From assembly GCF_040822115.1 (NCBI RefSeq), contig NZ_CP162004.1, forward strand, positions 1,116,001 through 1,180,000: a DNA stretch of 64,000 nt, in the 5' to 3' direction. Positions 17,847-27,539 of the stretch are shown here, piece after piece. Both the position numbers and the translations under genes were made by a program. Numbering within the stretch: the stretch's first letter is position 1; each line of letters begins with the position of its first letter. The stretch is from Flavobacterium sp. WC2421. GTDB lineage: Bacteria; Bacteroidota; Bacteroidia; Flavobacteriales; Flavobacteriaceae. A model generated the notes under the pieces. That model was not told the origin of the DNA. It saw nothing but the letters and a program-made list of their open reading frames with translations, and searched no databases.

Positions 17847-18239
17847 TTATTGGAATCTGCGTTTGTCCAAAAGATCTCTATTTTCTATAGGATTATCTCT
17901 ATTGGCTAACGCATTGTCAATTTTTTCAATGTAGTCTAAAGAGTCGTCAATAAAGAAAACCAAATTGGGAACTTTTCTTAATTGCAAACGCACTCGTTGC
18001 GATAAATCATGTTTTATGTTTTTAGCATTGGACTTAACCGCCTCTAAGATTTCTTTGGCTTTGTCCTGAGGGAAAACGCTTAAATGCACTGTAGCTACTG
18101 ATAAATCTGTAGTTACCGTAACCTTGGATACCGAAATGATTAAATTAGCTACTCCGTTTTTTCTCACTTCACCTTGGAGAATATCAACCAAATCTTTTTG
18201 GATAACCCCACCTATTTTTTTCTGTCTATTTGTTTCCAT
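17847..18239 (-). CDS. rbfA: Ribosome-binding factor A
   Basis: A 130-residue protein that binds the maturing 30S subunit and helps process the 5' end of 16S rRNA. The single KH-like domain is visible: METNRQKKIGGVIQKDLVDILQGEV at the start, VTVTTDLSVATVHLSVFP near 42-58, and LRLQLRKVPNLVFFIDDSLDY near 84-106. Length is normal. The ATG at 18239 lies only 4 bases after a -7 element (18244-18251), consistent with a leaderless or nearly leaderless mRNA. A 46-bp palindrome and hairpin element B lie directly upstream. The permease gene follows at 3 bases. Confidence 0.94.
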   Translation of the reverse strand: METNRQKKIGGVIQKDLVDILQGEVRKNGVANLIISVSKVTVTTDLSVATVHLSVFPQDKAKEILEAVKSNAKNIKHDLSQRVRLQLRKVPNLVFFIDDSLDYIEKIDNALANRDNPIENRDLLDKRRFQ

Positions 18240-18243
18240 GCTG

Positions 18244-18251
18244 CAAAAATA
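18244..18251 (-). promoter_or_regulatory. -7 promoter element of rbfA
   Basis: TATTTTTG on the minus strand, exact TAnnTTTG, ending 4 bases before the rbfA ATG. -33 half weak. Confidence 0.5.
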
Positions 18252-18252
18252 C

Positions 18253-18298
18253 TACTTTTAAGTTTTATCCCGAAGTTTCGGGACAAATTTTAAAAGTA
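18253..18298. repeat. 46-bp interrupted palindrome upstream of rbfA
   Basis: 23-bp arms centred between 18275 and 18276 with two mismatches and one G-T pair; core TCCCGAA/TTCGGGA and outer TACTTTTAA/TTAAAAGTA. It abuts the rbfA -7 element and hairpin element B. Confidence 0.75.
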
Positions 18299-18319
18299 AC
18301 CTAAAAATAGTTGTGTTTG

Positions 18320-18425
18320 TAGGAGCTATTTCCTGCTGTTCTTTGCAATCTTTTATAAAGCTGAAAGCATTCAAAAGGCTTCCAGCTTTATAAAAGGATT
18401 TCCACTTCTATCAGGGCCTAGGGGA
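18320..18425 (+). repeat. Hairpin repeat element B (subtype 2)
   Basis: 5' arm AGCTATTTCCTGCTGTTC then TTTGCAATCTTTT; hairpin tip 18350-18396 with a 19-bp stem (one mismatch) beginning CTTTTATAAAGCTG; 3' arm AAAAGGATTTCCACTTCTAT then CAGGGCCTAGG. Shares its outer ends with element D. Confidence 0.8.
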
Positions 18426-18484
18426 TTTGGGAAGAAAATAAATTTAGGTTTTTGAATGAAAATTTACGAGTTTCAAAAGCACTA

Positions 18485-18636
18485 TTAATCGTTAAACTTG
18501 AATAATTCGATTGTATTTATTTTCAAGGCTTTTGACATTATTCACAAGGTAGAAAGAGTTGCATTTGCTCTGCCAGCTTCTAATCTAGACCTATTACTTT
18601 TCTCAAAATTGCGTTTGCCAACTTGTATTTGTTTTG
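18485..18636 (-). pseudogene. Remnant of an XRE-family helix-turn-helix regulator
   Basis: Reading the minus strand down to a TAA at 18485-18487 gives NRSRLEAGRANATLSTL, a TGA at 18542-18544, then IMSKALKINTIELFKFND. This matches the second half of an XRE domain (recognition helix xxSRLExGxxNxTLxTL followed by xxxKALxIxxxELF). The reading frame has the in-frame stop and another stop just upstream, so only a decayed C-terminal half remains. It lies between the hairpin elements and the T9SS cargo gene, in the least conserved-looking part of the region. Confidence 0.6.
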
Positions 18637-18864
18637 ATTTTTCCAAATTTTAATTATCATTTACGACAAGTCAAAATTTGTTTTGTATCTGCTCATCGTA
18701 AATTTATTTGCCCAAATGAGGAAAACCGTAAAGTAATCGATTTTTTCTATGGTAGATTTGTGAGAGGATTAGAGTTATTAGATACCTTTGAGAAACGTTA
18801 CCTGAAAAAAGACTTGAAAACCTTTGATTTATTCAAGAAATGTAAGGAACGGTTAGTATTCTAA
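18634..18864 (+). other. Unassigned short reading frame, doubtful
   Basis: A possible 76-residue frame rich in Phe, Lys and Arg (for example KVIDFFYGRFVRGLELLD and YLKKDLKTFDLFKKC). I do not recognise it. It overlaps the end of the XRE remnant on the other strand and has no promoter or clear family motif. It could be another decayed gene fragment. The remainder of the 18240-18947 gap holds only the palindrome and element B. Confidence 0.2.
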
Positions 18865-18947
18865 CATTCGATAACGGTAAATTGTAGCGGGGAAAATTAG
18901 CCGAACAGATGCCCAAAAAGATAGTAGGCAGTCCAAAAATCAATGAA

Positions 18948-20522
18948 ATGAAAAAAATTATCTTTTTATGTTTTAGTGTAATATTCACTAATTTTACTTG
19001 GTCACAAATAACAGTAAACGCACCATCGAGTGTCGAAGTAGGTTTGAATAATCAATTTAGTTTTACTTTTATGCCTAAATCATCCGATTATCCTGCTGGT
19101 AGTAGCTCATATAAATTAACCTCTTGGTTTATTAATGACGGAAGTTCTAATATGAATAATTCTGGATATGGCTCGTATAGTAATAACTCACAATCTTTAA
19201 ACACTTACAGTATTGGCCAATCACAAAGTATAAATTTCCCAATTCGATGGGAAGATAATTCAAATTCTTTGACCTCCAACATTTCTATTGTTGCAAATGT
19301 TAGTTATTATGCAGTTGATGCTTTAGGCAATACTTATCCTACTGGAAGTAGAATTCATCCTTTGACCTACACCGTAAATATTAATCGAATTTTTGCACCA
19401 ACAATTTCTTCTCCGACGATTTTGGGTTGCTGTTCAAACAATGTTTCTATACAAGCTTCAAATTATGGAACTGCCAATAAATTTGTTTGGTTAATTTCAG
19501 GGGCTACTATAATTTCAGGTCAAGGTTCTCCGACAATTACAGTTAGCCCAGATCCATTACAAGCTCTTGTTACAGTAGATTGTGTTGTTTCGAGAAGTAA
19601 TGGAAGTATTATGTATCAAAAATCAAAATCCAATACAATCCCAAAAACAAATAGAACAGCCTCATTTACTCCAAATTATAGTACCACTCCACCCTATGAT
19701 TATATATGCAAAGGAAGTGGTGGGTTGCAAATGATTATTCCTACTCAATGCGGAATTTCAAGCATTAATTGGGTGGCTCCAAATTGTACTATCTCTGGTC
19801 AAAATACATTAACACCAACTATAACCCCTACTAGTGCGATTGCAACAGGGAGTTCAATAAATATTTATGCCGAAGTTTCTTTTATTGGTGGTTGTATAGC
19901 AACAACTCCTTCAATTTTATTTAAAATTTTAGACAGCACAACTGCTCCAACTCCTCAGGGTTATTTTACTGTAACATCTTCAAATGGTGGTTCAATATGT
20001 ACTGCGGAAATATTCGATTTGTCATTTGTAAGCACAAATGGCTTTAACAATGGAATAACTACTGTTTCTCCTGAATTTCTTTGGGGCCCAGGGGATGAAT
20101 TGCATTATAGAAATGGCAGACCTACAACGGTTACTGTATCTAATAAAAATCTGTGTACTGGTTTGTCAAGCAGTAAAACGTTTACTGTTTATCCTCCTGC
20201 TCCTTGTACTCCTAGTGCCAAATTATCCTCAAAAGGCAAGTCAGTAACAAGTGTTAAAGTTGAATCTACTGAGATTTTGGCTGCTACCTTACTTATAACC
20301 CCGAACCCAACAAACGGCAATATCAATGCTATGCTGCCTGATAACTATTCGGGTAATTATCAAATATTTGATATAAATGGGATTTTAGTGCAAGAAGCAA
20401 AATTTGACAATCAAACTGAATTACAAATTGAACTTTCACAAAAATTAAAATCAGGTATTTACGTTCTCAAAGTGATTACAGATACTAACATTTTTACAGG
20501 GAAAATCATTTTAAACAAATAA
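18948..20522 (+). CDS. Secreted protein with T9SS type A C-terminal sorting domain
   Basis: A 524-residue exported protein. The Sec signal is MKKIIFLCFSVIFTNFTWSQ, with cleavage expected after SQ; a start 39 bases upstream would put charged residues before it, so 18948 is preferred. The body is rich in Ser, Thr, Asn and Gly and has PKD/Ig-like beta features (SGATIISGQGSPTITV, VNWVAPNCTISG) with scattered Cys pairs. The last 75-80 residues (ILAATLLITPNPTNGNINAML ... GIYVLKVITDTNIFTGKIILNK) are a type A T9SS sorting domain, which directs passage through the type IX system and attachment or release at the cell surface. No catalytic domain recognised; perhaps adhesive. Monocistronic, strong terminator. 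Confidence 0.85.
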   Translation: MKKIIFLCFSVIFTNFTWSQITVNAPSSVEVGLNNQFSFTFMPKSSDYPAGSSSYKLTSWFINDGSSNMNNSGYGSYSNNSQSLNTYSIGQSQSINFPIRWEDNSNSLTSNISIVANVSYYAVDALGNTYPTGSRIHPLTYTVNINRIFAPTISSPTILGCCSNNVSIQASNYGTANKFVWLISGATIISGQGSPTITVSPDPLQALVTVDCVVSRSNGSIMYQKSKSNTIPKTNRTASFTPNYSTTPPYDYICKGSGGLQMIIPTQCGISSINWVAPNCTISGQNTLTPTITPTSAIATGSSINIYAEVSFIGGCIATTPSILFKILDSTTAPTPQGYFTVTSSNGGSICTAEIFDLSFVSTNGFNNGITTVSPEFLWGPGDELHYRNGRPTTVTVSNKNLCTGLSSSKTFTVYPPAPCTPSAKLSSKGKSVTSVKVESTEILAATLLITPNPTNGNINAMLPDNYSGNYQIFDINGILVQEAKFDNQTELQIELSQKLKSGIYVLKVITDTNIFTGKIILNK

Positions 20523-20530
20523 AATAACTT

Positions 20531-20569
20531 CAATTGCATTGTCTACAGGCAATGCAATTGTTTTTTTTT
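20531..20569 (+). terminator. Terminator of the T9SS cargo gene
   Basis: Perfect 11-bp arms CAATTGCATTG (20531-20541) and CAATGCAATTG (20550-20560), 8-base loop, then nine T residues. Confidence 0.93.
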
Positions 20570-20593
20570 ACAATAACTTAAATCAACAAAAAA

Positions 20594-21133
20594 ATGAAAA
20601 TCAATAAAATTTTATTCATCGCAACTTTATTAGTTGCAGTTGCTTCAAATGCTCAAATAAACAAAGGAAACTGGATGATGGGGGGTACTGCAGGATTGTC
20701 AAGCTCTAAATCAACAATTGGTGGAAGTACTACTGAATCTTCAACTTCTTTAGGAATTGCACCAAATATTGGATATTTTTTCATTGATAAACTAGCTATC
20801 GGCGCGGCTGGCCAATTCAGTTATATTTTTCCGAAAGGAGGTGACCACTCCATAAGTTCAAATAATATATCCCCATTTATTAGATATTACTTTTTAGGAA
20901 AAGAAAAGCAAATAAATATTTTTTCGGAAGTACGTTATGAAATTGTAAGATTACATCGTAGCAATTTTAAATCAGATACATTTTTAATTAAAGCGGGGAC
21001 TGTTTTCTTTGTGAATAGTAGTGTTGGTATTGAAGTTGCATTAAATTATTCAACTCAAAAACTTAATCCAAACATTGAAAATCGATCCATATATTTAAAT
21101 GTTGGTTTTCAAATACATTTAGAGAAAGAATGA
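20594..21133 (+). CDS. Small outer-membrane beta-barrel protein
   Basis: A 179-residue protein with a Sec signal MKINKILFIATLLVAVASNAQ and then alternating beta strands typical of an eight-stranded OmpW/OprF-like barrel (GNWMMGGTAGLSSSK, SLGIAPNIGYFFIDKLAIGAAGQFSY, ISPFIRYYFLG, NIFSEVRYEI, YLNVGFQIHLEKE). It ends with an aromatic-plus-charged strand as expected for a barrel. The specific role (porin, adhesin, structural) cannot be read. It lies downstream of the T9SS cargo gene but behind that gene's terminator. No hydrolase or binding motif seen. Confidence 0.75.
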   Translation: MKINKILFIATLLVAVASNAQINKGNWMMGGTAGLSSSKSTIGGSTTESSTSLGIAPNIGYFFIDKLAIGAAGQFSYIFPKGGDHSISSNNISPFIRYYFLGKEKQINIFSEVRYEIVRLHRSNFKSDTFLIKAGTVFFVNSSVGIEVALNYSTQKLNPNIENRSIYLNVGFQIHLEKE

Positions 21134-21504
21134 AATAATTAAAAACGTAAAACATAAATTTTTATTATTTGGAATAAGCTATGCAATAAAAAGATAAAAT
21201 TATCATCCTAATAAATAACCACAAAAGCATTTGGCAACAGCTACGTGTTATTTATGCGCGCAGCACCAACAATAAAAACTGGGTTAAACGAAACCGATTA
21301 CAAATCAGTAAAAATGATTAAAAGTTTAAGTTTTTTTGTTTTTTAAATTTGGTCTGACATTTCAATATTATAAAAAACCTTTGGCTAAGGCTAAGTCCAA
21401 AGGTTTTTTTGTTGAATTTATTGGCTTACATGATTAAGATTATAAAACAATAGAAAGTTATAAATCTTTGTATTACATTTAATGATGATTAAACAAAAAT
21501 CAAT
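21134..21504. other. Gene-free stretch before the AddA-like gene
   Basis: 371 bases, no convincing coding frame. Contains the hairpin at 21372-21409 and an imperfect -7-like sequence (AATCTTTG) near 21463. The segment around 21225-21310 has higher GC than its surroundings and might be a decayed gene end, but nothing can be identified. Confidence 0.4.
21372..21410 (+). terminator. Terminator-like hairpin in the gap before the AddA-like gene
   Basis: AAAAAACCTTTGG at 21372-21384 pairs with CCAAAGGTTTTTT at 21397-21409. It is about 240 bases past the barrel gene, so it may end a long 3' region or an unannotated small transcript. Confidence 0.75.
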
Positions 21505-24500
21505 ATGCAAAGACCTTCATTCTCCATATACGACGCATCGGCAGGTTCCGGAAAAACCTACGCACTTGTCAAAGAATATTTAAAAATAATTCTTGTTGCC
21601 AAAAAAAATGATGCCTATCGCAACATTCTCGCCATTACGTTTACCAACAAAGCGGTACACGAAATGAAAAGCCGAATCGTAGGCAGTCTTTCTGAATTTG
21701 CCAAAGAAGAACCAAGCAATAAAGCGCAAGATTTAATGCAGGATTTGGCAATTGATACGGAATTATCTATCATTGAAATCAAAACCAAATCACAGCAAAT
21801 CATCAAGCATATTATTCACAATTATGCCGCTTTTGATATTTCTACGATTGATAAATTTACGCACAAAGTGATTCGCGCTTTTGCACATGATTTGAATTTA
21901 CCTATGACGTTTGAAGTTACTTTGGATACCGAAAATCTGCTTGTAGAAGCTGTTGATGCCATCATCGCCCAAGCCGGAGAAGATGAAACATTAACTAAAT
22001 TGCTCATCGATTTCACGATGGAAAAAACCGATGATGACAAATCTTGGGATATTTCTCGTGAAATTCTCGAAACCGGTCGGTTGGTTTTAAACGAAAATAA
22101 TAGAAACGAAATCACGCATTTTCAAGATAAATCCATCACTGAATTTGTCGAAATAAAAAACAAACTGTCTGAAGCGTGCAAAGATTTAGAAAAGCAAACT
22201 ATTGTTTTTGCTGAAGAAGCATTGACCTTAATTGATAAAAACGGGATTGACACCAAATCCTTTTCTAGAGGCACTTTTCCAAATCACATTAATAGTATTC
22301 AGCAAGGGAAATTCAATCCTAAGAATAAAATGTTTCATGAGTTTGATGATATTGCAATCAATAAAACGGCAAAAGATCGTGCTTTAATAGAAAATCTAAT
22401 TCCAGAGTTAATCCAGATTCTAGCAACGATTTATACAAATTTCGAAAAAAGAGATTTTTACAAAGCCTTTCTTAAAAATATCACGCCACTTTCTTTATTG
22501 AACACGGTGAGTAATGAATTAGCCAAGATTCAGGAAGAACAAAATGTACTTTCCATCTCGGAATTTAATGCAATTATCCATCGGGAAATTCAAAACCAAC
22601 CTGCTCCTTTTATATATGAACGATTGGGAGAACGCTACCGTCATTTTTTCATTGATGAATTTCAGGATACTTCCGAAATGCAATGGCAGAACCTGATTCC
22701 ACTGATTGATAATGCACTTTCAGGTCAGGATGATTTTGGTGTAAAAGGAACTTTGATGATTGTGGGAGATCCAAAACAATCCATTTACAGATGGCGTGGC
22801 GGAAAAGCGGAACAATTTATTGAATTGAGTAAAGACCAAAATCCGTTCAATAATCCCGATAAAAGACTCGAACATTTAGATAAAAATTATCGGTCTTATT
22901 CTCAAGTAATTGATTTTAATAATGAATTCTTTAAGTTGATCTCTGGTGAATTTGAACATCCAGATTATAAAGATTTGTATGAAAACCATAGTCATCAAAA
23001 AACGAATAGTAAAACGGGTGGTTATGTTAATATTTCATTTATACCAAAAGTAGAAGCAACCGAAGAGGATGAGGAAGCGCTAGATAAAACAGAATTATAT
23101 GTTTTAGCGACTTTAAATACCATACAAAAAGTGTTACGTGAAGGTTTTGAGTATAAAGATATTGTGATTTTGACTCGCAAACGAGATCAAGGAATTGCGA
23201 TTGCTAATTATTTGACAGAGCAAAACATTCCGCTTTTGTCGTCAGAAACCTTGATGATTCAAAATGCAACTGAAGTGCGTTTGATAATTCATCTTTTAAA
23301 ATACTTAAAAAATAACGCTGACTTAGAGGCAAAAGCGTATTTTCTGCATTACATCGCAGAGCACGTTCAAGATAAATTAGCGGTTCATGATTTCATCGCC
23401 CAAGGTATGGAACAAAAAAACGAAGTGGATTTTGAGAATTGGCTCACGAGTTTTGATATCTCACTTTCGTTTCAAAACATTCGAAAAAAATCATTGTATG
23501 AGGCTGTAGAAATTGTGATTTCAAAATTTTTGTCGCCAGAACTCGCTAAAGGTGGCGGAGCGTATGTGCAGTATTTCCTTGATATCGTTTTAGAACGTGA
23601 TGTTCGTAATCAAGCAGGAATTACTGATTTCTTGAATTTCTGGGATAAGAACGCTGAGAAGTTTAGTATTCCGTCACCAGAGGGAAATAATGCGGTTCGT
23701 ATTATGACCATACATAAATCAAAAGGACTGGAATTTCCAGTAGTGATTATGCCTTTTGCTGAGGAAGATTATAGTAGGAAACCAAAAGATAAATTGTGGT
23801 TGGATGCTTCCGAAATGGATTTTGGTCTGCCTAAGGTTTTAATAGACAATAGTAGTGCTGTTGAAGGTTTTGGTGAAGAGGCAAAATCAGCTTATGATTT
23901 AAAAAAACAAGAAGAGCTATTAGATAATATCAATGTTTTATATGTGGCATTAACCCGTGCAGAAGAACAATTGTATATTATTTCAAATATGAACTTAACG
24001 AGTAAAGGAGAGGTGAAGACCAATAATATGTCAGCTTTCTTTATTAATTATTTGAATAGCAAAGATGGTTTTGAACCAGAGAAATTCGAATATGAATTTG
24101 GAAATTCGGCAAAATTATCATCAGCATCAAAACATGTGGATACTTCAAAAAAGATTGAAGTAGTAGCTGAGACGTTAGATGCAAAAAACATTAAGATTGC
24201 CCAACGAGAAGCATTAATGTGGGGGACGCATCAACAAGAGTCCATTGAGTATGGAAATGTCGTACACGAAATTTTATCATTTGTGAAAACTAAAGGAGAT
24301 ATCGTTTTGGCTGTCGAGAAAGCGATTGAAAACGGATTGATCAATTTTGGACAAAAAGAGTTGGTCTACCAAACCATCCAGGATATTGTTAATCATAGGG
24401 AATTGGAATTCTTTTTTGCTGAAGGGAATGTTATTTTGAACGAACAAACTATTATTCAAAAAGAAGGAAGTACAATAAAACCGGACCGTATGGTAGTGAA

Positions 24501-24666
24501 TAACAACAATGAAGTCTATTTATTAGATTATAAAACGGGGGGGCATAATGCAAAATATCAAAAGCAATTAGAAAATTATCAATATGCAATTGAGTTAATG
24601 GGTTATAAAGTCGTAAAAAAATCATTGATTTACATCGGAAAAGAAATCGATGTAGTAAATTTGTAG
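21505..24666 (+). CDS. UvrD-like helicase with C-terminal nuclease domain (AddA/RecB type)
   Basis: A 1053-residue superfamily 1 helicase-nuclease. Walker A is DASAGSGKTYAL at 9-20; ITFTNKAVHEMKSRI is motif Ia; FFIDEFQDTSEMQW near 385-398 is Walker B; VGDPKQSIYRWRGG motif III; IMTIHKSKGLEFPVVI motif V; NVLYVALTRAEEQLYI motif VI. Near the C-terminus LLDYKTGGH is the PD-(D/E)XK nuclease motif. AddA with AddB resects double-strand breaks to load RecA. The AddB-like partner is 2.9 kb downstream on the same strand, separated by kbl and ompA. Length is shorter than Firmicute AddA (about 1200). Start is placed at the only ATG preceding the Walker A. Confidence 0.9.
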   Translation: MQRPSFSIYDASAGSGKTYALVKEYLKIILVAKKNDAYRNILAITFTNKAVHEMKSRIVGSLSEFAKEEPSNKAQDLMQDLAIDTELSIIEIKTKSQQIIKHIIHNYAAFDISTIDKFTHKVIRAFAHDLNLPMTFEVTLDTENLLVEAVDAIIAQAGEDETLTKLLIDFTMEKTDDDKSWDISREILETGRLVLNENNRNEITHFQDKSITEFVEIKNKLSEACKDLEKQTIVFAEEALTLIDKNGIDTKSFSRGTFPNHINSIQQGKFNPKNKMFHEFDDIAINKTAKDRALIENLIPELIQILATIYTNFEKRDFYKAFLKNITPLSLLNTVSNELAKIQEEQNVLSISEFNAIIHREIQNQPAPFIYERLGERYRHFFIDEFQDTSEMQWQNLIPLIDNALSGQDDFGVKGTLMIVGDPKQSIYRWRGGKAEQFIELSKDQNPFNNPDKRLEHLDKNYRSYSQVIDFNNEFFKLISGEFEHPDYKDLYENHSHQKTNSKTGGYVNISFIPKVEATEEDEEALDKTELYVLATLNTIQKVLREGFEYKDIVILTRKRDQGIAIANYLTEQNIPLLSSETLMIQNATEVRLIIHLLKYLKNNADLEAKAYFLHYIAEHVQDKLAVHDFIAQGMEQKNEVDFENWLTSFDISLSFQNIRKKSLYEAVEIVISKFLSPELAKGGGAYVQYFLDIVLERDVRNQAGITDFLNFWDKNAEKFSIPSPEGNNAVRIMTIHKSKGLEFPVVIMPFAEEDYSRKPKDKLWLDASEMDFGLPKVLIDNSSAVEGFGEEAKSAYDLKKQEELLDNINVLYVALTRAEEQLYIISNMNLTSKGEVKTNNMSAFFINYLNSKDGFEPEKFEYEFGNSAKLSSASKHVDTSKKIEVVAETLDAKNIKIAQREALMWGTHQQESIEYGNVVHEILSFVKTKGDIVLAVEKAIENGLINFGQKELVYQTIQDIVNHRELEFFFAEGNVILNEQTIIQKEGSTIKPDRMVVNNNNEVYLLDYKTGGHNAKYQKQLENYQYAIELMGYKVVKKSLIYIGKEIDVVNL

Positions 24667-24714
24667 CTTAAAAATGAATTATTCGCAAAATCCAAACTTA
24701 TAAAAAGATAAAAA

Positions 24715-25908
24715 ATGTACGGAAAGATAAAAGAACATCTTCAAAACGAATTACAAACAATAGAAGATAACGGGATATTTAAAAAAGAAAGAATCATTAC
24801 TTCTCCACAAGGAGCAGAAATTACGATTTCTACAGGTGAAACAGTTTTAAATTTTTGTGCCAATAATTATTTAGGCTTGTCATCTCATCCAGAAGTGATA
24901 CAAGCTGCGAAAGATGCTATGGATACACATGGTTTCGGAATGTCATCTGTACGTTTTATTTGTGGGACACAAGATATTCACAAAACATTAGAAAGAAAAA
25001 TCTCGGAATTTTACGGTACAGAAGATACGATTTTGTATGCGGCTGCTTTTGATGCTAATGGTGGAGTTTTTGAACCTTTATTAGGAGAAGGAGACGCAAT
25101 AATCTCAGATAGTTTGAATCATGCTTCTATTATTGATGGAGTTCGTTTGTGTAAAGCATCGCGCTACCGTTATGAAAACAGTAACATGGAAGACCTAGAA
25201 CAACAATTAATCAAAGCAAATGAAGCGGGAAGTCGTTTTAAGATAATTGTAACTGATGGAGTTTTCTCAATGGATGGAGTTGTAGCGCCATTAGATAAAA
25301 TTTGTGACCTCGCTGATAAATATGATGCAATGGTAATGGTTGACGAATGTCATGCCGCTGGGTTTATAGGAGCAACTGGTAAAGGTACGCTTGAAGCAAA
25401 AGGAGTAATGGGAAGGGTAGATATTATAACAGGAACTCTCGGAAAAGCTTTAGGTGGAGCCATGGGAGGTTATACTACAGCTAAAAAAGAAATAATCGAA
25501 TTGTTGCGTCAGCGTTCAAGACCGTATTTGTTTTCTAATTCATTAGCTCCTGCAATTGTAGGGGCGTCAATTAAAGTTTTTGAGCTTTTAGAAAAAGACA
25601 CTAGTTTAAGAGATCAATTAGAATGGAATACGAATTACTTTAAAGCCGGAATGAAAAAAGCCGGATTTGACATTGTGGAAGGTGATTCGGCTATTGTACC
25701 AGTTATGTTATATGATGCTAAGTTGTCCCAGACCATGGCAGATGAATTATTGAAAAAAGGAATTTATGTAATTGGATTCTTTTTCCCTGTAGTTCCTAAG
25801 GATAAAGCAAGAATTCGTGTTCAGCTATCTGCAGCACATACAAAGGAACATTTAGATAAGGCGATTTCAGCTTTCATTGAGGTTGGACGTTTATTAGATG
25901 TTGTATAA
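24715..25908 (+). CDS. kbl: Glycine C-acetyltransferase (2-amino-3-ketobutyrate CoA ligase)
   Basis: A 397-residue PLP enzyme of the alpha-oxoamine synthase family that joins or splits glycine, acetyl-CoA and 2-amino-3-oxobutyrate in threonine breakdown. [16 protein letters not shown] at 46-61 and [11 protein letters not shown] near 209-219 are family marks, and [13 protein letters not shown] has the PLP lysine at K244, the same number as in E. coli Kbl. Length is identical to the E. coli enzyme. No threonine dehydrogenase gene is next to it. It lies 48 bases after the AddA-like gene and may share its transcript. Serine palmitoyltransferase and BioF are related, but the overall match is best to Kbl. 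Confidence 0.94.
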   Translation: MYGKIKEHLQNELQTIEDNGIFKKERIITSPQGAEITISTGETVLNFCANNYLGLSSHPEVIQAAKDAMDTHGFGMSSVRFICGTQDIHKTLERKISEFYGTEDTILYAAAFDANGGVFEPLLGEGDAIISDSLNHASIIDGVRLCKASRYRYENSNMEDLEQQLIKANEAGSRFKIIVTDGVFSMDGVVAPLDKICDLADKYDAMVMVDECHAAGFIGATGKGTLEAKGVMGRVDIITGTLGKALGGAMGGYTTAKKEIIELLRQRSRPYLFSNSLAPAIVGASIKVFELLEKDTSLRDQLEWNTNYFKAGMKKAGFDIVEGDSAIVPVMLYDAKLSQTMADELLKKGIYVIGFFFPVVPKDKARIRVQLSAAHTKEHLDKAISAFIEVGRLLDVV

Positions 25909-25972
25909 TTATTATTGAAAGTTATGAAATTGCCACTTTTTGTGATTTTAAAGGGTTTTTTTTAACATTTAG

Positions 25973-26004
25973 TTTTGTAATTAATAAATATCGCATTACT
26001 TTTG
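25973..26004 (+). promoter_or_regulatory. Promoter of ompA
   Basis: TTTTG at 25973-25977, 19-base spacer, TACTTTTG at 25997-26004. Good match to both halves; leader about 30 bases. Confidence 0.7.
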
Positions 26005-26041
26005 TTTGTAATTAACTAAATTGTAATTAAATAAATTAAGT

Positions 26042-27475
26042 ATGAAACATCTTAACAAAATTTTAGTTGCTGCAATGATGGTGATGGGGTTAAGCTCTCA
26101 CGCACAAGACAGTAACAACCCGTGGGCTATCTCTTTTGGAGTTAATGCCGTAGACACTAGAACAAGTGCTGGTGGTGGAAATGGATGGTTGGATCAACAT
26201 TTTTCTCAGCCATTTGCTGTTAAAGATAATTGGAATGTTCTTCCTTCTGTATCTTACATTGGTATATCTAAATACCTAGGAGATAATTTCTCTTTTGGTG
26301 TTCAAGGATCTGTGAATAAAATTGAAAAATATGTAAAATTTGATCCTACTGCAACAGGTCATGATTCTCGTGGAATGGTTGTTTCTAATCCTGGAGATTT
26401 AATGTATTATGGTATTGACGCAACGGTTAAATATAGCTTCATGAGCTTAATCAACTCTAAAGTTATCGATCCTTCGTTACACGTTGGTGGAGGTTATACT
26501 TTCTTTGGAGATAGTAGTTATGGTACTGTAAATCCAGGTGCTGGATTAACTTTATGGTTTACTGAAAACATAGGTTTGTCATTTGAAACAAGCTATAAAA
26601 AATCATTTGGTGATAGAGAAGATGCTTCAGGTACTCCTGATGCTCCATCTCACTTCCAACATACCGCTGGTCTTACTTTCAAATTTGGAGGAAAAGATAC
26701 TGACGGAGATGGAATTTACGACAAAGATGATGCTTGTCCAGAAGTTGCAGGTTTAAAACAATTCAACGGTTGTCCTGATACTGATGGAGACGGAATTATC
26801 GACGGAAATGATGCTTGTCCAGATGTATTTGGTTTAGCTGCATTAAACGGTTGTCCTGACACTGATGGAGATGGTATAGCTGATAAAGATGATGCTTGTC
26901 CAGATGTATTTGGTTTAGCTGCTTTAAAAGGATGTCCAGATGCTGATGGTGATGGAATTACTGATAAAGATGATAAATGTCCTACTGTTGCAGGTCCAAA
27001 AGAAAACGCAGGTTGTCCTTGGCCAGATACTGATGGAGATGGAGTATTAGACAAAGATGATAAATGTCCTACTGTAAAAGGAACTGTTGCTAACAAAGGT
27101 TGTCCTGAAGTTACTGCTGAAGTTATCAAACAATTAAACGAATATGGTAAAACAATTTTGTTTGATTCTGGAAAATCTACTTTCAAGAAACAATCTTATA
27201 CAGTTTTAGAATCTATTGCATCAATCTTAAAAGAATATCCTAATTCTAGATTTATGATTGAAGGTCATACTGATAGCGATGGTTCTAATGCTTTAAACCA
27301 AGATTTATCTCAAAATAGAGCTCATGCCGTTAAAAATTACTTAATTGAAAATGGTATTGCTGCAGATAGATTAGAGCACACAGGTTATGGTGAAACTAAA
27401 CCAATTGCTACTAATAAAACAGCAAAAGGAAAAGCTCAAAACAGAAGAGTTGAAGTTTCTTTAATTAAAGAATAA
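26042..27475 (+). CDS. OmpA-family outer-membrane protein with TSP3 repeats
   Basis: A 477-residue envelope protein. Signal peptide [23 protein letters not shown]-terminal beta-barrel (about 23-215) with barrel strands such as [15 protein letters not shown] and LTFKFGGK; five thrombospondin type 3 calcium-binding repeats (about 220-355) of the form DTDGDGIxDxxDxCPxxxG; C-terminal OmpA domain (about 365-477) with [23 protein letters not shown] and [12 protein letters not shown] that binds peptidoglycan. It anchors the outer membrane to the wall, with calcium stiffening the linker. The repeat region is also a DNA-level near-repeat. It has its own good promoter and a strong terminator. Confidence 0.93.
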   Translation: MKHLNKILVAAMMVMGLSSHAQDSNNPWAISFGVNAVDTRTSAGGGNGWLDQHFSQPFAVKDNWNVLPSVSYIGISKYLGDNFSFGVQGSVNKIEKYVKFDPTATGHDSRGMVVSNPGDLMYYGIDATVKYSFMSLINSKVIDPSLHVGGGYTFFGDSSYGTVNPGAGLTLWFTENIGLSFETSYKKSFGDREDASGTPDAPSHFQHTAGLTFKFGGKDTDGDGIYDKDDACPEVAGLKQFNGCPDTDGDGIIDGNDACPDVFGLAALNGCPDTDGDGIADKDDACPDVFGLAALKGCPDADGDGITDKDDKCPTVAGPKENAGCPWPDTDGDGVLDKDDKCPTVKGTVANKGCPEVTAEVIKQLNEYGKTILFDSGKSTFKKQSYTVLESIASILKEYPNSRFMIEGHTDSDGSNALNQDLSQNRAHAVKNYLIENGIAADRLEHTGYGETKPIATNKTAKGKAQNRRVEVSLIKE

Positions 27476-27496
27476 TTTCTTCTAAAATAATTATAG

Positions 27497-27529
27497 AAAA
27501 CGCCTCGATTTATCGGGGCGTTTTTTTTA
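27497..27529 (+). terminator. Terminator of ompA
   Basis: AAAACGCCTCGAT pairs with ATCGGGGCGTTTT over about 13 bp, followed by a T-run. It separates ompA from the AddB-like gene 11 bases later. Confidence 0.9.
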
Positions 27530-27539
27530 TTTTTATGAA

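Noticed and set aside
18240..21504. Mobile element or genomic island
   Set aside because: Repeats and a decayed regulator are present, but there is no transposase, integrase or direct-repeat boundary.
26716..27186. Long minus-strand frame opposite ompA
   Set aside because: It is the shadow of the TSP3 repeat region; the composition mirrors the DTDGDG repeats.
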